64,000 bases of DNA from Pseudomonas guariconensis (GCF_900102675.1 NZ_FMYX01000003.1:434001-498000); one strand, 5' to 3'. Positions 9,463-18,623 are shown, counted from the first letter of the stretch. The notes: generated by a model from the sequence alone, not told the origin. A program made the numbers and translations.

Positions 9463-10707
9463 ATGTTCAGACCCTTGCCCTTGTTCATCGGTGCTCGCTA
9501 CACCCGTGCCAAGCGCCGCAACCAATTCATCTCGTTCATCTCCATGACCTCGATGATCGGCCTGTCCTTGGGCGTGCTGGCGATGATCGTGGTGCTGTCG
9601 GTGATGAACGGTTTCCAGCGTGAGATGAGCTCGCGTATCCTGGGGCTGGTGCCACACGCCAGCATCCTGGGGGTGCAGCCGCTGAATGACTGGCGCAAGG
9701 TGGCCGATGCGGCGCTGAAGAATCCTGCCGTGGTCGCAGCTGCGCCCATCACGGAAATGGAAGGCATGTTGTCCTATAAGGGGGCGATGCAGCCGATCCA
9801 GGTCAGTGGCATCGACCCGGCCGAGGAGGGCAAGGTCTCCATCGTCGGTCAGCATATCGTTCAGGGGCGCCTGCAGGACCTGGTCCCCGGCGAGTATGGC
9901 GTGGTCATCGGTGAGCTCACCGCGCGGCGTTTTCGTCTCAATACCGGCGACAAGCTGACGCTTATCGTCCCTGAAATCAGCAAGGCCCCTGGCGGTATCA
10001 CGCCGCGCATGCAGCGCCTGACCGTGGTCGGCATCTTCAAGGTGGGCGCCGAGCTCGACGGTTCCCAGGCTTACATCCATGTTGCCGATGCCGGCGACAT
10101 GCAGCGCTGGGCGTCGGGTAGCGTGCAAGGGGTGCGCCTGAAACTGCAGGACCTGTACGCCGCACCCCAGGTATCCAAGGCAATTGCCGCAGGCCTGGGC
10201 GATGCCTATCGCGCCGATGACTGGTCCCACACACAAGGCAGCCTGTTCAGTGCCATGAAGATGGAAAAGACCATGATCGGCCTGTTGCTGATGATGATCA
10301 TCGCGGTGGCCGCATTCAACATCATCGCCACCTTGGTGATGGTGGTGAACGACAAGGGTTCGGACATTGCCATCCTGCGCACCATCGGTGCGACGCCTGC
10401 GCAAATCATGGGGACCTTCATGGTCCAAGGCTCGCTGATCGGTATCGTCGGTACCTTGGTCGGTGGTGTGCTAGGCGTGATCGCGGCCCTCAATGTCAGC
10501 CAGATCGTGGGCTGGCTGGAGCGGATCAGCGGGCAGCACATCTTCACGTCCGACGTGTACTTCATCAGCAGCCTGCCCTCTGACCTGCAATGGGGAGATG
10601 TGGCGATCATCTGCACCGCGGGGCTGGTCATGAGCTTCCTGGCCACCCTTTATCCCGCGTATCGGGCTTCCCAGGTGGAGCCGGCGATGGCGCTGCGTTA
10701 CGAGTGA
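9463..10707 (+). CDS. lolE: Lipoprotein-releasing ABC transporter permease LolE
   Basis: Second permease subunit of LolCDE. The 414-residue protein starts [20 protein letters not shown] and shows the same fold as LolC: one N-terminal helix, a periplasmic domain and three C-terminal helices ([20 protein letters not shown] and following). A GTG twelve bases upstream would extend it by four residues. Sequence identity to LolC across the N-terminal segment and the [22 protein letters not shown] region is obvious by eye, showing a tandem duplication. A G/C-rich 9-bp hairpin follows the stop and may end the operon. Confidence 0.93.
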   Translation: MFRPLPLFIGARYTRAKRRNQFISFISMTSMIGLSLGVLAMIVVLSVMNGFQREMSSRILGLVPHASILGVQPLNDWRKVADAALKNPAVVAAAPITEMEGMLSYKGAMQPIQVSGIDPAEEGKVSIVGQHIVQGRLQDLVPGEYGVVIGELTARRFRLNTGDKLTLIVPEISKAPGGITPRMQRLTVVGIFKVGAELDGSQAYIHVADAGDMQRWASGSVQGVRLKLQDLYAAPQVSKAIAAGLGDAYRADDWSHTQGSLFSAMKMEKTMIGLLLMMIIAVAAFNIIATLVMVVNDKGSDIAILRTIGATPAQIMGTFMVQGSLIGIVGTLVGGVLGVIAALNVSQIVGWLERISGQHIFTSDVYFISSLPSDLQWGDVAIICTAGLVMSFLATLYPAYRASQVEPAMALRYE

Positions 10708-10710
10708 TCT

Positions 10711-10733
10711 GAAGGGGCCATGGCGGCCCCTTC
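10711..10733. terminator. Hairpin between convergent lolE and copS
   Basis: GAAGGGGCC and GGCCCCTTC form a 9-bp perfect stem with a 5-base loop between two converging genes. There is no T-tract on either side, so a transcription-stopping role is likely only by position. Confidence 0.45.
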
Positions 10734-12081
10734 ACAACGTTTCGGGCAGCTCGATCACGAACCGCGTCCAACCCTGCGCGCACTCGGCGCGGATGCTTCC
10801 GCCATGGGCCTGGATGATCGAACGGGTAATCGCCAGACCCAATCCCGCATGTTCGCTGCTGCCTTCCCGTCGGGCGGGGTCTGCCCGATAGAAACGGTCG
10901 AAAAGCCTGGGTAGAACAGCCGGTTCAATTGCAGGACCGGTGTTGGCGACGACGATGTGAGCCCCGGGCTGCAGCGACACGCGGATCTCCCCACCTTGCG
11001 ACGTGAAACGCAGGGCATTGTCCAGCAGATTGGACAATGCCCTGCGTAGCATATGTCGGTCGCCCTCCAGCCGCGCCTCGCCTTCGCGCACCAGGCGCAC
11101 CTCGGCGTCCTCGGCCAGCGGCGCGTAGTATTCCAGCAAGGCATCCAGCTCCACCGCCAGGTCCAACGCCTCGCGGTTGGGCATCAGCAGGCCGTGATCG
11201 GCCTTGGCCAGGTAGAGCATGTCATTGACCAGCTGGGCCATCCATTGCAGTTCCTCCAAATTGCCGTGCAACGCCTCGCGATACTCGTCGAGGCTGCGTG
11301 GACGGGTAAGGGTGACCTGGGTGTGGGTCAGCAGGTTGGACAGCGGTGTGCGCAGCTCATGGGCGATGTCGGCGGAAAACGCCGACAGGCGCTGAAAGGC
11401 ATCATCCAGGCGTTGCAACATGGCATTGACGGTGGTGGCCAGCTCGGCCAGCTCCTCCGGCATTTGGGCCACGGGCAATCGGGTGGTCAGGGAACGGGCA
11501 TTGACCCTGGCAGCCACTTCGCCCATTTGGCGCAAGGGCCGCAGCCCGCGCCGAGCAGCCCAGGCGCCGAGCAGGGCCGTGGCCAAAGCCGAGAGGCCGA
11601 CGGTCAGCCAGATCAGACGCTGCATGCCTTGCAGGAAGTGTTGGTGGTGGGTGATGTCCAGCAAGAGGGTCAATTGGGCCGAGTCTGGGCTGCCTTCGTC
11701 CAGTTGGACGCACAGGCTGCGGTAGTCAACGCCATCGGCATGCAGGGTGGTAAGCCCGGTGTGGCTGGGGGTATCTGGCAAGTCGTTGCGGCTGTCGAAC
11801 CACAGCGCACCATCCGCACCGCGGATGCGCAAGGCCAGATCGGCCTGGTGGCTCAGTTCGTTGCGAAGGGCGGGCAAGCGCGACGCCAGGTCGGCAGGGC
11901 GGGTGACGCCTTCGAGCAAGGTGCGCATCAAGGACAGCCGGCCATTGAGCAGTTGCTGGTCCAGTTCGATGAAGTGCCGTTCGCTGGCGCGGCTGAACAG
12001 CAGGCCGGCGGTCAGCGAGACGGCCGCCGTGCAGACGGCGAACAGCAGGGCCAGACGCCCGCCTAGGGACACGCGCGGCAT
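10732..12081 (-). CDS. copS: Heavy-metal sensor histidine kinase, CopS/CusS type (449 aa)
   Basis: Membrane sensor that phosphorylates its partner regulator, probably in response to periplasmic copper or silver. Seen in order: helix 1 (about residues 10-30), a periplasmic domain of roughly 125 residues, helix 2 near 160-185, HAMP linker, the phospho-acceptor H-box FSADIAHELRTPLSNLL, N-box RRALSNLLDNALRF, and the G-box GLGLAITRSIIQAHGG. The start codon overlaps the copR stop (TGATG), so the pair is co-translated. The divergent cupredoxin gene with a CopR-type box makes copper the likely signal. The metal-binding residues of the sensor domain cannot be assigned by eye, so silver or another metal is not excluded. 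Confidence 0.88.
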   Translation of the reverse strand: MPRVSLGGRLALLFAVCTAAVSLTAGLLFSRASERHFIELDQQLLNGRLSLMRTLLEGVTRPADLASRLPALRNELSHQADLALRIRGADGALWFDSRNDLPDTPSHTGLTTLHADGVDYRSLCVQLDEGSPDSAQLTLLLDITHHQHFLQGMQRLIWLTVGLSALATALLGAWAARRGLRPLRQMGEVAARVNARSLTTRLPVAQMPEELAELATTVNAMLQRLDDAFQRLSAFSADIAHELRTPLSNLLTHTQVTLTRPRSLDEYREALHGNLEELQWMAQLVNDMLYLAKADHGLLMPNREALDLAVELDALLEYYAPLAEDAEVRLVREGEARLEGDRHMLRRALSNLLDNALRFTSQGGEIRVSLQPGAHIVVANTGPAIEPAVLPRLFDRFYRADPARREGSSEHAGLGLAITRSIIQAHGGSIRAECAQGWTRFVIELPETL

Positions 12082-12761
12082 CAGTCGTGGCGCTCCTCGA
12101 GTACGTAGCCCATGCCGCGCACGGTATGGATCAGCTTGTTGTCATGGTGATCGTCGATCTTCAGGCGCAGGCGGCGGATCGCCACCTCGATGACATTGGT
12201 GTCGCTGTCGAAATTCATGTCCCAGACTTGCGAGGCGATCAGCGATTTGGGCAGTACCTCGCCCTGGCGGCGCAACAGCAGTTCGAGCAGGGCGAACTCC
12301 TTGGCGGTCAGGTCGATACGTTGGCCGGCGCGTTCGGCGCGGCGGCGGATCAGGTCCAGGCGCAGGTCGGCCAGACCCAGTTGCGTATCCTGGCTGGAAT
12401 TGGCGCCCCGGCGAAGCAGCGTGCGCACCCTGGCCAGCAGCTCGGAGAAGGCGAAGGGTTTGACCAGATAGTCGTCCGCGCCCAGCTCCAGACCATGGAC
12501 CCGGTCTTCCACGGCATCGCGGGCGGTGAGGAACAGTACTGGAGTTTCCAGGCCAGCCTGGCGTACTGCCTGGAGGATCTGCCAGCCGTTGCGCCCCGGG
12601 AGCATGACATCGAGAATCAGCAGGTCATGATCGCCAGTCAAGGCCAGGTGCTGGCCGGTGTCGCCATCACAGGCGAGTTCGGTGGCAAAGCCGGCTTCGC
12701 TGAGCCCTTGGCGCAGGTATTGGCCGGTCTTGACCTGGTCTTCGACGATCAGCAGTTTCAT
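12081..12761 (-). CDS. copR: Heavy-metal response regulator, CopR type (226 aa)
   Basis: OmpR/PhoB-class transcription factor. The receiver domain holds acidic residues E7-D8, phospho-acceptor Asp51 in [14 protein letters not shown], Thr in FLTARD and Lys in DYLVKPF; the C-terminal winged helix ends [14 protein letters not shown]. The start MKLLIVEDQ at 12761 gives the family length of 226; the frame is open further upstream but that part overlaps the promoter region. It forms an operon with copS. Known Pseudomonas CopR proteins recognise a CTGACA-n5-GTAAT box; a perfect match lies in the divergent promoter region. Confidence 0.9.
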   Translation of the reverse strand: MKLLIVEDQVKTGQYLRQGLSEAGFATELACDGDTGQHLALTGDHDLLILDVMLPGRNGWQILQAVRQAGLETPVLFLTARDAVEDRVHGLELGADDYLVKPFAFSELLARVRTLLRRGANSSQDTQLGLADLRLDLIRRRAERAGQRIDLTAKEFALLELLLRRQGEVLPKSLIASQVWDMNFDSDTNVIEVAIRRLRLKIDDHHDNKLIHTVRGMGYVLEERHD

Positions 12762-12871
12762 GTCCTGTCCATAATTCGAAAAGTACGCACCTGCCTCGGT
12801 GCGGCGGGGAAGCCCGCGTTCGCAGGAGGTGACGGCTGAAATGATACGTGACTCCGGCAAGCGGCAACCAA

Positions 12872-12901
12872 GCTGACAAAGTTGTAATCCGACTGTCAGC
12901 T
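12872..12901. promoter_or_regulatory. CopR box between copR and the cupredoxin gene
   Basis: CTGACA (12873-12878), five bases, GTAAT (12884-12888) matches the CTGACA-n5-GTAAT consensus I recall for Pseudomonas CopR. An additional outer inverted repeat, GCTGACA and TGTCAGC (12872-12878 and 12894-12900), frames it. The site is 71 bases before the cupredoxin ATG, a suitable place for an activator. Confidence 0.7.
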
Positions 12902-12961
12902 AAGCGCCAGCGGAGCCTTTATAGAGTGAGTCTCATCCTGCTGCATCTGTTTGGAGACTTC

Positions 12962-13447
12962 ATGAAGCACCTGTTCATCGCCGCCGCCCTGGCCCTGGTC
13001 AGCCTGCCCATATTGGCAAGCGAAGCAAAAACCTTCGCGTTCGGCGAACCAGCCCCGGCATCCAAGGCCACTCGCACCGTGGAAGTCATACTCAAGGACA
13101 TCGCCTTCGAGCCGGCAGGCCTGGAGGTCAAGGCAGGCGAAACTGTGCGCTTCATCCTGACCAACCAGGGCAAACTGCCCCACGAGTTCAACCTGGGCGA
13201 CGCGGCCATGCATGCCGCGCATCAGCAACAGATGCTGGCCATGGCCGGCATGAGCATGAACCATGAAGGCATGGACCACGGCGCGATGGGCGGGCATGGT
13301 CATGATGGCGGCAACACAGTGTTGGTGCAGCCTGGCCAGCGTGCCGAACTGACCTGGACCTTCCGCAAGTCTGCGCCTATCGAGTTCGCCTGCAACGTGC
13401 CGGGCCATTACCAGGCCGGCATGGTCGGGAAACTGACCATCGAGTGA
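12962..13447 (+). CDS. Periplasmic copper-binding cupredoxin (161 aa)
   Basis: A secreted type I copper protein, probably part of copper tolerance. The N-terminal signal peptide [20 protein letters not shown] is cleaved before EAKTF. The plastocyanin-like fold is shown by LPHEFNLG and by [11 protein letters not shown], which supply the expected His, Cys, His and Met copper ligands. Between them lies an insertion rich in Met and His ([27 protein letters not shown] split by other residues), typical of copper-resistance proteins such as CopA/CopI. Divergent from copRS, with a CopR box between. I know the family as CopI-like or plastocyanin-domain copper-resistance protein, but leave the symbol empty since naming varies. 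Confidence 0.85.
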   Translation: MKHLFIAAALALVSLPILASEAKTFAFGEPAPASKATRTVEVILKDIAFEPAGLEVKAGETVRFILTNQGKLPHEFNLGDAAMHAAHQQQMLAMAGMSMNHEGMDHGAMGGHGHDGGNTVLVQPGQRAELTWTFRKSAPIEFACNVPGHYQAGMVGKLTIE

Positions 13448-13514
13448 CTTCGACCCCAAGGCGGGATGCAAAACCGGTAGAATGAGGGCCATCACGAGTC
13501 TTCAGGTCAGGTCC

Positions 13515-14345
13515 ATGCATCCCGCCGCCGAACATTCCCCGCTGGGCAAGTCCAGCGAGTACATCGCCACCTACACCCCTTCGTTGCTGTTCCCCATTCC
13601 GCGCGCGGCCAAATGGGCCGAGTTGGGCGTGACCGCCCAAACCCTGCCGTGGCAGGGCGTGGACTACTGGAACTGTTTCGAGCTGTCCTGGTTGCTGCCT
13701 TCGGGCAAGCCGGTGGTGGCCATCGGTGAGTTCGCCATTCCGGCCGATTCGCCCAACATCATCGAATCCAAGTCGTTCAAGCTTTACCTCAACTCCTTGA
13801 ACCAGACTGTCTTCGCCTCCACCCGCGAACTGCAGGCTTGCCTGGAGAAAGACCTGTCCGCCGCCGCGGGCAAGTCTGTCACTGTTCGGGTTCGTACTTT
13901 GGCGGATGTCGAGGCCCAGGGCGTGGTAGCGCTGCCAGGCCATTGCATCGATGATCTGGATGTAAGCATCAGCAACTACGAGCAGCCCCGACCTGAACTG
14001 CTGCAATGCGACCCGCAGCGCGTGGTCGAGGAGGCAGTGCATAGCCATTTGCTCAAGTCCAACTGCCCGGTCACCGGGCAACCGGACTGGGGAAGTGTCG
14101 TGGTGGCGTACAAAGGCCTGGCGCTGGATCATGCGAGTCTGTTGAGCTACCTGGTGAGCTTCCGCCAGCATTCGGACTTCCATGAGCAGTGCGTCGAACG
14201 CATTTATCTGGATCTCTTGCGCCTGCTCAAACCGGAGCACCTGACCGTGTATGCGCGCTATGTGCGTCGTGGTGGCCTGGACATCAACCCTTACCGCAGC
14301 ACCGGGGCGATCAGCCCAGACAATCAGCGGCTCGTTCGTCAGTAA
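13515..14345 (+). CDS. queF: NADPH-dependent 7-cyano-7-deazaguanine reductase QueF (276 aa)
   Basis: Reduces preQ0 to preQ1 in queuosine biosynthesis, using two NADPH. The long (YqfM-type) form has two tandem T-fold halves. Visible marks are [15 protein letters not shown] in the first half, the catalytic cysteine in [13 protein letters not shown], and [14 protein letters not shown]. The ATG at 13515 gives the 276 residues typical of pseudomonads; the frame is open 11 codons further upstream without a better start. It stands alone on its strand. A perfect 20-bp inverted repeat follows the stop. Confidence 0.95.
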   Translation: MHPAAEHSPLGKSSEYIATYTPSLLFPIPRAAKWAELGVTAQTLPWQGVDYWNCFELSWLLPSGKPVVAIGEFAIPADSPNIIESKSFKLYLNSLNQTVFASTRELQACLEKDLSAAAGKSVTVRVRTLADVEAQGVVALPGHCIDDLDVSISNYEQPRPELLQCDPQRVVEEAVHSHLLKSNCPVTGQPDWGSVVVAYKGLALDHASLLSYLVSFRQHSDFHEQCVERIYLDLLRLLKPEHLTVYARYVRRGGLDINPYRSTGAISPDNQRLVRQ

Positions 14346-14376
14346 ATTTGGCGTCGTCCGCGGCGGGCTCTGTTCG

Positions 14377-14428
14377 CGACACAAGGCCGCTCCTACAGCA
14401 CGATGTCCGTAGGAGCGGCCTTGTGTCG
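14377..14428. repeat. REP-type inverted repeat after queF
   Basis: Two perfect 20-bp arms (CGACACAAGGCCGCTCCTAC and its complement) flank a 12-base spacer. The GGCCGCTCCTAC core is common in repetitive extragenic palindromes of the P. putida group. It lies between convergent genes and may act as a terminator or mRNA stabiliser. Confidence 0.75.
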
Positions 14429-14463
14429 TGAGAGGGCTGCGCAGCAGCCCCGGATGAGCAGGG

Positions 14464-14727
14464 TCAGATACCCATGCTGTGGAGATAGTTGGCAATATTG
14501 CGCAGTGTGGCGGTCAGGTCGGGGTGGTCGACCTCGAAGCGTTCAATGGCGAGGTTCACACCGTCAACCAGGTTGTTGTCGGGGGTGGCTTCCTCAAGCT
14601 TGAGTTGCGCCTCTATCTGCCTCGCTTCCTCGTGCAGACTGGCCAGTTCTTCGTCCGACAGCGGTACATTCCGATCCAGTTGCTCGCGCAGGCTATTGAG
14701 TCGCTCTTGCAGTTCGCGGGCGGGCAT
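14464..14727 (-). CDS. Small DUF4404-family protein (87 aa)
   Basis: A short, highly charged, helical cytoplasmic protein beginning MPARELQERLNSLREQLDRN and ending ATLRNIANYLHSMGI. The pattern, two coiled-coil-prone helices and a conserved NYLHSMGI-like tail, matches the DUF4404 family widespread in Pseudomonas. I choose the ATG at 14727 rather than further upstream because it gives the family length. No function is known to me. It is followed on the same strand by nothing before the REP element. Confidence 0.7.
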   Translation of the reverse strand: MPARELQERLNSLREQLDRNVPLSDEELASLHEEARQIEAQLKLEEATPDNNLVDGVNLAIERFEVDHPDLTATLRNIANYLHSMGI

Positions 14728-14850
14728 TGGGTGTTCTCCCTCTATGGCTTGGCAAGGCATGGACCTTCGCGGTGGTGCAAAGGTTCTGGCCTGTTTCCAA
14801 GCGTAATCCACCTGCAGGCGCTTTGCATGATCGGTGTCAACGACCCTGTA

Positions 14851-15414
14851 TCAGGGCTTTTCGCCCTTGCGCCGGCGCAGGGCGATGTCCGCCAGGCATG
14901 TATCCAGTGCTTCCAGATGGTCGATCACCGAGTGTACGCCGAGTCCGAACAGCTCCAGGGTGGCCTTGCCGCGGGCCAGTTCGCGCGCCTGCTCGGTCAT
15001 GGCTTGCCACTGGCTGGAGCCGACCTCGCATGATGGGCTGCTGTTGGCCAGGCCTACCGTCCATAGCCCCGCGTTGAGGGCCGATTGCAGCAGGCGCGGC
15101 TCCCCGCTGACCAGCACACAGCCGTCCAGGCGGGTGCTGCGCAGGGTCATCAACGCCTGCCAACAGGCGTTCGGCGCGGGCCAGGGGCAATCATTGAGCG
15201 CTTGCCCGGGCAGCCAGTCCGGCAACACGTTGGCCAAGCGTTTGCCCTGGCTGGCGCCCAGTTCATCGAGCCACATGCACGGTACCTGGCGTTCACGCAG
15301 GACCGACAGGATGTCCAAGGCCCCAGGGGCGGGGTGGGGAGTGCCGTTGACCGCCTGGACCAGGCAGCCACGCAGTCCGAAGAGTACGGCGGTGAAGGCA
15401 GATGCAGCTTCCAT
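14851..15414 (-). CDS. HAD-superfamily-like protein with degenerate catalytic motif (187 aa)
   Basis: The overall layout resembles phosphonatase-type HAD hydrolases: an N-terminal strand, a cap-like helical region, then CVLVSGEPRLLQSALNAGLWTVGL, which corresponds to the motif where HAD enzymes carry the acidic motif before the substrate helix. However motif I, normally DxDGT, reads FGLRGC, so both catalytic aspartates are absent. That implies no phosphatase activity by the usual mechanism. The start ATG at 15414 follows GAGGGAC. Homologues in the genus sit next to mlaA (from memory). Function unknown; a binding or regulatory role is one possibility. Confidence 0.6.
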   Translation of the reverse strand: MEAASAFTAVLFGLRGCLVQAVNGTPHPAPGALDILSVLRERQVPCMWLDELGASQGKRLANVLPDWLPGQALNDCPWPAPNACWQALMTLRSTRLDGCVLVSGEPRLLQSALNAGLWTVGLANSSPSCEVGSSQWQAMTEQARELARGKATLELFGLGVHSVIDHLEALDTCLADIALRRRKGEKP

Positions 15415-15606
15415 GGCAGCGTCCCTCAAATACTCCGCAGGCTAGCGGGCGCTTGTTACCGGTGGATGACATCGCAACGGTTGTTCACATAATCTTGATT
15501 AAAAATGTGTAAAGCTGCTTATCAGCCGATGAGCCTTTATACTGGCGTCTTAATTTCGCAGCGCACTCATGTGCCTGCTGCCGTCAAATCCGATGGAGAA
15601 ACATCT

Positions 15607-16314
15607 ATGCGTAGGATCGGTGCCGGAGTGATCGAGCGATTCACCCAGGCCTGTGTCTGCGCCAGCCTGCTGCTGGCGCCCGTGGCAGCCACCCAGGCGG
15701 CCACCGAGGAAGATCCCTGGGAATCGGTCAACCGACCGATCTTCAAGTTCAACGATACCCTCGACACCTATGCCCTCAAGCCATTGGCCAAGGGTTATCA
15801 GGCCGTCACCCCGCAGTTCCTCGAAGATGGTATCCACAATATCTTCCGCAATCTGGGCGATGTCACCAACCTGGTCAATGATGTGCTGCAGCTCAAGCCC
15901 CATGCCGCCGGCGTCGACACAGCGCGCCTGATCGTCAACACCACGTTCGGCCTGGGCGGCTTCTTCGACGTCGGTACCAAGATGGGGCTGCAGCGCAACG
16001 ACGAAGACTTCGGCCAGACCCTTGGCTATTGGGGCTTGGGCAGCGGTCCTTATGTGGTCATTCCATTCCTCGGTCCAAGCACCGTGCGCGATGGCTTGGC
16101 CAAATACCCGGACACCTACACCGAACCCTACCGCTATATCGACCACGTGCCGACCCGCAACTCGATCTTCGCCCTGGACGTGATCGACACCCGGGCCAAC
16201 CTGTTGTCGGCAGAAAAACTGATCACTGGCGACAAGTACGTGTTCATCCGCAACGCTTACCTGCAGAACCGTGAGTTCAAGGTCAAGGATGGGGAAGTCG
16301 AAGACGACTTCTGA
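15607..16314 (+). CDS. mlaA: Outer-membrane lipid asymmetry protein MlaA (VacJ), 235 aa
   Basis: MlaA sits in the outer membrane with porins and removes misplaced phospholipids, passing them to MlaC. The sequence has a signal peptide (residues 1-33, VCASLLLAPVAATQA) and the family hallmarks EDPWESVNRPIFKFND, the FGLGGFFDVGTKMGL stretch and PYVVIPFLGPSTVRD. The start at 15607 follows GGAGAAA. The lipobox cysteine seen in the E. coli protein is not at the predicted cleavage point, so this version may be a plain secreted protein. Monocistronic, with its own terminator; the remaining mla genes are elsewhere. Confidence 0.92.
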   Translation: MRRIGAGVIERFTQACVCASLLLAPVAATQAATEEDPWESVNRPIFKFNDTLDTYALKPLAKGYQAVTPQFLEDGIHNIFRNLGDVTNLVNDVLQLKPHAAGVDTARLIVNTTFGLGGFFDVGTKMGLQRNDEDFGQTLGYWGLGSGPYVVIPFLGPSTVRDGLAKYPDTYTEPYRYIDHVPTRNSIFALDVIDTRANLLSAEKLITGDKYVFIRNAYLQNREFKVKDGEVEDDF

Positions 16315-16330
16315 TTCGTGCGGGTATGTC

Positions 16331-16358
16331 AAAAGGCGACTTTCGGGTCGCCTTTTTT
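16331..16358 (+). terminator. Rho-independent terminator after mlaA
   Basis: A 10-bp perfect stem (AAAAGGCGAC with GTCGCCTTTT), 6-base loop, then six T residues. Its A-rich left arm could also help stop the converging PilZ gene. Confidence 0.92.
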
Positions 16359-16368
16359 CGTCTTTGCT

Positions 16369-16668
16369 TCAATGCAGGGCCAGGATGCGCAAACCGAACT
16401 TCTGCTCGCCGCCGGGTTGATCGGCGATCCACACTACCTCGGTGCTGGCTTCCAGGCCCTTGAGGGCAGGGTGGTCGGATTCGATCCGTGCCTGCACTTT
16501 GTCACCGACCTCGAAATGTTGCTCGGCCTGTACCTGCATGCCGCCACTGGAGAGGTCGAGGCAGACGGCCGAGATCACCTGGCCCGCATGCAGGAGGGTG
16601 ACGCCGGCATCGATACGCATGCGAATGAAGTCGCGTTTCTCGCTGTGGTTGGTGGGGGTCTGAGGCAT
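16369..16668 (-). CDS. Single-domain PilZ protein (99 aa)
   Basis: A compact cyclic di-GMP receptor: RDFIR (the RxxxR motif) near residue 12 and DLSSGG (the D/NxSxxG motif) about 25 residues later, the standard PilZ spacing. Start MPQTPTNHSEKRDFIR at 16668. Unlike the other PilZ protein in this window, motif spacing here is classical, so ligand binding is likely. It is divergent from rssB. The effector output is unknown; single PilZ proteins usually act by contacting a partner. Confidence 0.88.
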   Translation of the reverse strand: MPQTPTNHSEKRDFIRMRIDAGVTLLHAGQVISAVCLDLSSGGMQVQAEQHFEVGDKVQARIESDHPALKGLEASTEVVWIADQPGGEQKFGLRILALH

Positions 16669-16937
16669 GCTGCATCCTTCCCATTGGGTTGCACGGATCG
16701 GCTTTCTTATAACTCTCGGTGATTTGCCCTGTAAAGTGCGGGGAACTCGACCGTCGCATGGCTTGAAACGCTTGGCGGATGGGAGTACCGTCTGCGCCTT
16801 ACAAGGCACCTCTGCCAGTTGCCGGGCCAGTTTTCTTGTCCTACAACTCAAGTAGAGAGTCACCACAGAGTATCCCTGTAGCCGCCGTCTGCCTTGCTGA
16901 CGTCGCTACGCCAACCAATCCGGCGCCGTTCGCCCAC

Positions 16938-18122
16938 ATGCAGAAAACCAGTGCAACGCTGCTGATCATCGATGACGACGACGTGGTCCGTGCCAGCCTC
17001 GCCGCCTATCTGGAAGACAGTGGCTTCAGCGTCCTCCAGGCCGGCAATGGCCAGCAGGGGCTCCAGGTCTTCGAAGAACACCAGCCCGACCTCGTGATCT
17101 GCGATCTGCGCATGCCGCAGATGGGTGGCCTCGAACTGATCCGTCGGATCAGCGAGCGGGCGCCGCAGTTGCCGGTGATCGTGGTCTCCGGAGCCGGTGT
17201 CATGAACGATGCGGTCGAGGCCTTGCGCCTGGGAGCCGCCGACTACCTGATAAAGCCTCTGGAAGACCTGGCCGTGCTCGAACACTCGGTTCGCCGCGCA
17301 CTTGACCGTTCGCGCCTGGTGCTGGAAAACCAGCGCTACCGCGACAAGCTCGAGGCCGCCAACCGTGAGCTGGAAGCCAGCCTGCACCTGCTCCAGGAGG
17401 ACCAGAACGCCGGTCGCCAGGTGCAGATGAACATGCTGCCGGAAAGCCCGTGGACAGCGGGCGATTTGTCGTTCGAGCACCAGATCATTCCGTCGCTGTA
17501 CCTGTCGGGTGATTTTGCCGATTACTTCCGGGTCGATGAGCGACGTATCGCCTTCTACCTGGCCGATGTCTCCGGTCACGGCGCGTCCTCGGCGTTCGTC
17601 ACCGTGCTGCTGAAGTTCATGACCACACGCTTGCTGTTCGAATTCAAGCGCAGCGGCAAGATGCGCGAATTCAAGCCTTCCGAGGTGCTCAGCCACATCA
17701 ACCGTGGGCTGATCAACTGCCAGCTGGGCAAGCACGTGACCATGGTGGGTGGGGTGATCGACGAGGAAACCGGGTTGATGACCTACAGTGTTGGCGGCCA
17801 TCTGCCGCTGCCGGTGCTTTACACCCCGGGACAGGCTCGTTACCTGGAAGGCCGTGGCCTGCCGGTGGGGTTGTTCGAAGAGGCCAGTTACCAGGACCAG
17901 GTGCTGGAGCTGCCGTCGCGCTTCAGTCTGACCCTGATGTCCGATGGCATTCTGGACCTTTTGCCAGGGGATACACTCAAAGATAAGGAAGCGACCTTGC
18001 CGGAAATCGTCAAGGACGCGGGGGGCAGCCTGGACGGGCTGCGCCAACGATTTGGATTGGCTACGCTTGGGGAGATGCCGGATGATATCGCCCTATTGGT
18101 GTTGAGCAGGAACCTTGAATGA
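16938..18122 (+). CDS. rssB: RssB: response regulator fused to PP2C-type phosphatase (394 aa)
   Basis: The N-terminal receiver (residues 1-125) has the acidic pocket D12-D15, phospho-acceptor Asp56 in VICDLRMPQMGG and Lys in YLIKPLED; a coiled-coil linker follows (about 140-175), then a SpoIIE/PP2C phosphatase domain with GDFADYF, LADVSGHGASSAF and DGILDLLPGD. In Pseudomonas this RssB dephosphorylates the anti-sigma antagonist RssC and affects RpoS; it is not the simple ClpXP adaptor seen in enteric bacteria. The start ATG at 16938 begins MQKTSATLLIID. The stop overlaps rssC by 4 bases (ATGA), so the pair is co-translated. Confidence 0.87.
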   Translation: MQKTSATLLIIDDDDVVRASLAAYLEDSGFSVLQAGNGQQGLQVFEEHQPDLVICDLRMPQMGGLELIRRISERAPQLPVIVVSGAGVMNDAVEALRLGAADYLIKPLEDLAVLEHSVRRALDRSRLVLENQRYRDKLEAANRELEASLHLLQEDQNAGRQVQMNMLPESPWTAGDLSFEHQIIPSLYLSGDFADYFRVDERRIAFYLADVSGHGASSAFVTVLLKFMTTRLLFEFKRSGKMREFKPSEVLSHINRGLINCQLGKHVTMVGGVIDEETGLMTYSVGGHLPLPVLYTPGQARYLEGRGLPVGLFEEASYQDQVLELPSRFSLTLMSDGILDLLPGDTLKDKEATLPEIVKDAGGSLDGLRQRFGLATLGEMPDDIALLVLSRNLE

Positions 18123-18601
18123 GTACCGGTAGAATCCAGTTCGCCGAGCAGAGCGGGACCTTTGTTCTGAAGTTCGTCGGTGAAGTGCGCCTGACCCTGT
18201 GTTCGGCGCTGGATGCAACGATCGAAAAGATCTTCACCGCGCTGAACTTCTCGGCCATCGTCATCGATCTGACCGAGACCGAGAGCATCGACAGCACCAC
18301 GCTTGGCCTGCTGGCCAAACTGTCGATCCTGTCCCGGCAGAAGGTCGGCCTGTTGCCGACCGTGGTCACCACCAACCCGGACATCTCTCGGTTGCTGCAG
18401 TCCATGGGCTTCGATCAGGTGTTCAACATCGTCGATCGTCCGGTGCCGTGCCCGGAGTGCCTGACCGACCTGCCATCCCAGGACCAGAACGAAGATGTCG
18501 TGCGTTCCAAGGTGCTGGAGGCGCACAAGATCCTCATGGGGCTGAACGATTCCAACCGTGAGGCCTTCCACGATCTGGTCAGCGCTTTGGAGCGCACCTG
18601 A
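18119..18601 (+). CDS. rssC: RssC: STAS-domain anti-sigma factor antagonist (160 aa)
   Basis: A SpoIIAA-like STAS domain occupies residues 1-105, with the conserved switch loop TESIDSTTLGLL; Ser59/Thr60 is the expected phosphorylation site. The C-terminal 55 residues (from PCPECLTDLP) are an extension with a CPEC pair and a helical end. Partner of RssB, which should dephosphorylate it. Coupled by a 4-base overlap. Family role: partner switching between a kinase/anti-sigma factor and the phosphatase; the kinase partner is not in this window. Confidence 0.87.
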   Translation: MSTGRIQFAEQSGTFVLKFVGEVRLTLCSALDATIEKIFTALNFSAIVIDLTETESIDSTTLGLLAKLSILSRQKVGLLPTVVTTNPDISRLLQSMGFDQVFNIVDRPVPCPECLTDLPSQDQNEDVVRSKVLEAHKILMGLNDSNREAFHDLVSALERT

Positions 18602-18623
18602 TTCTTATCCTGTGTCGATCCCT

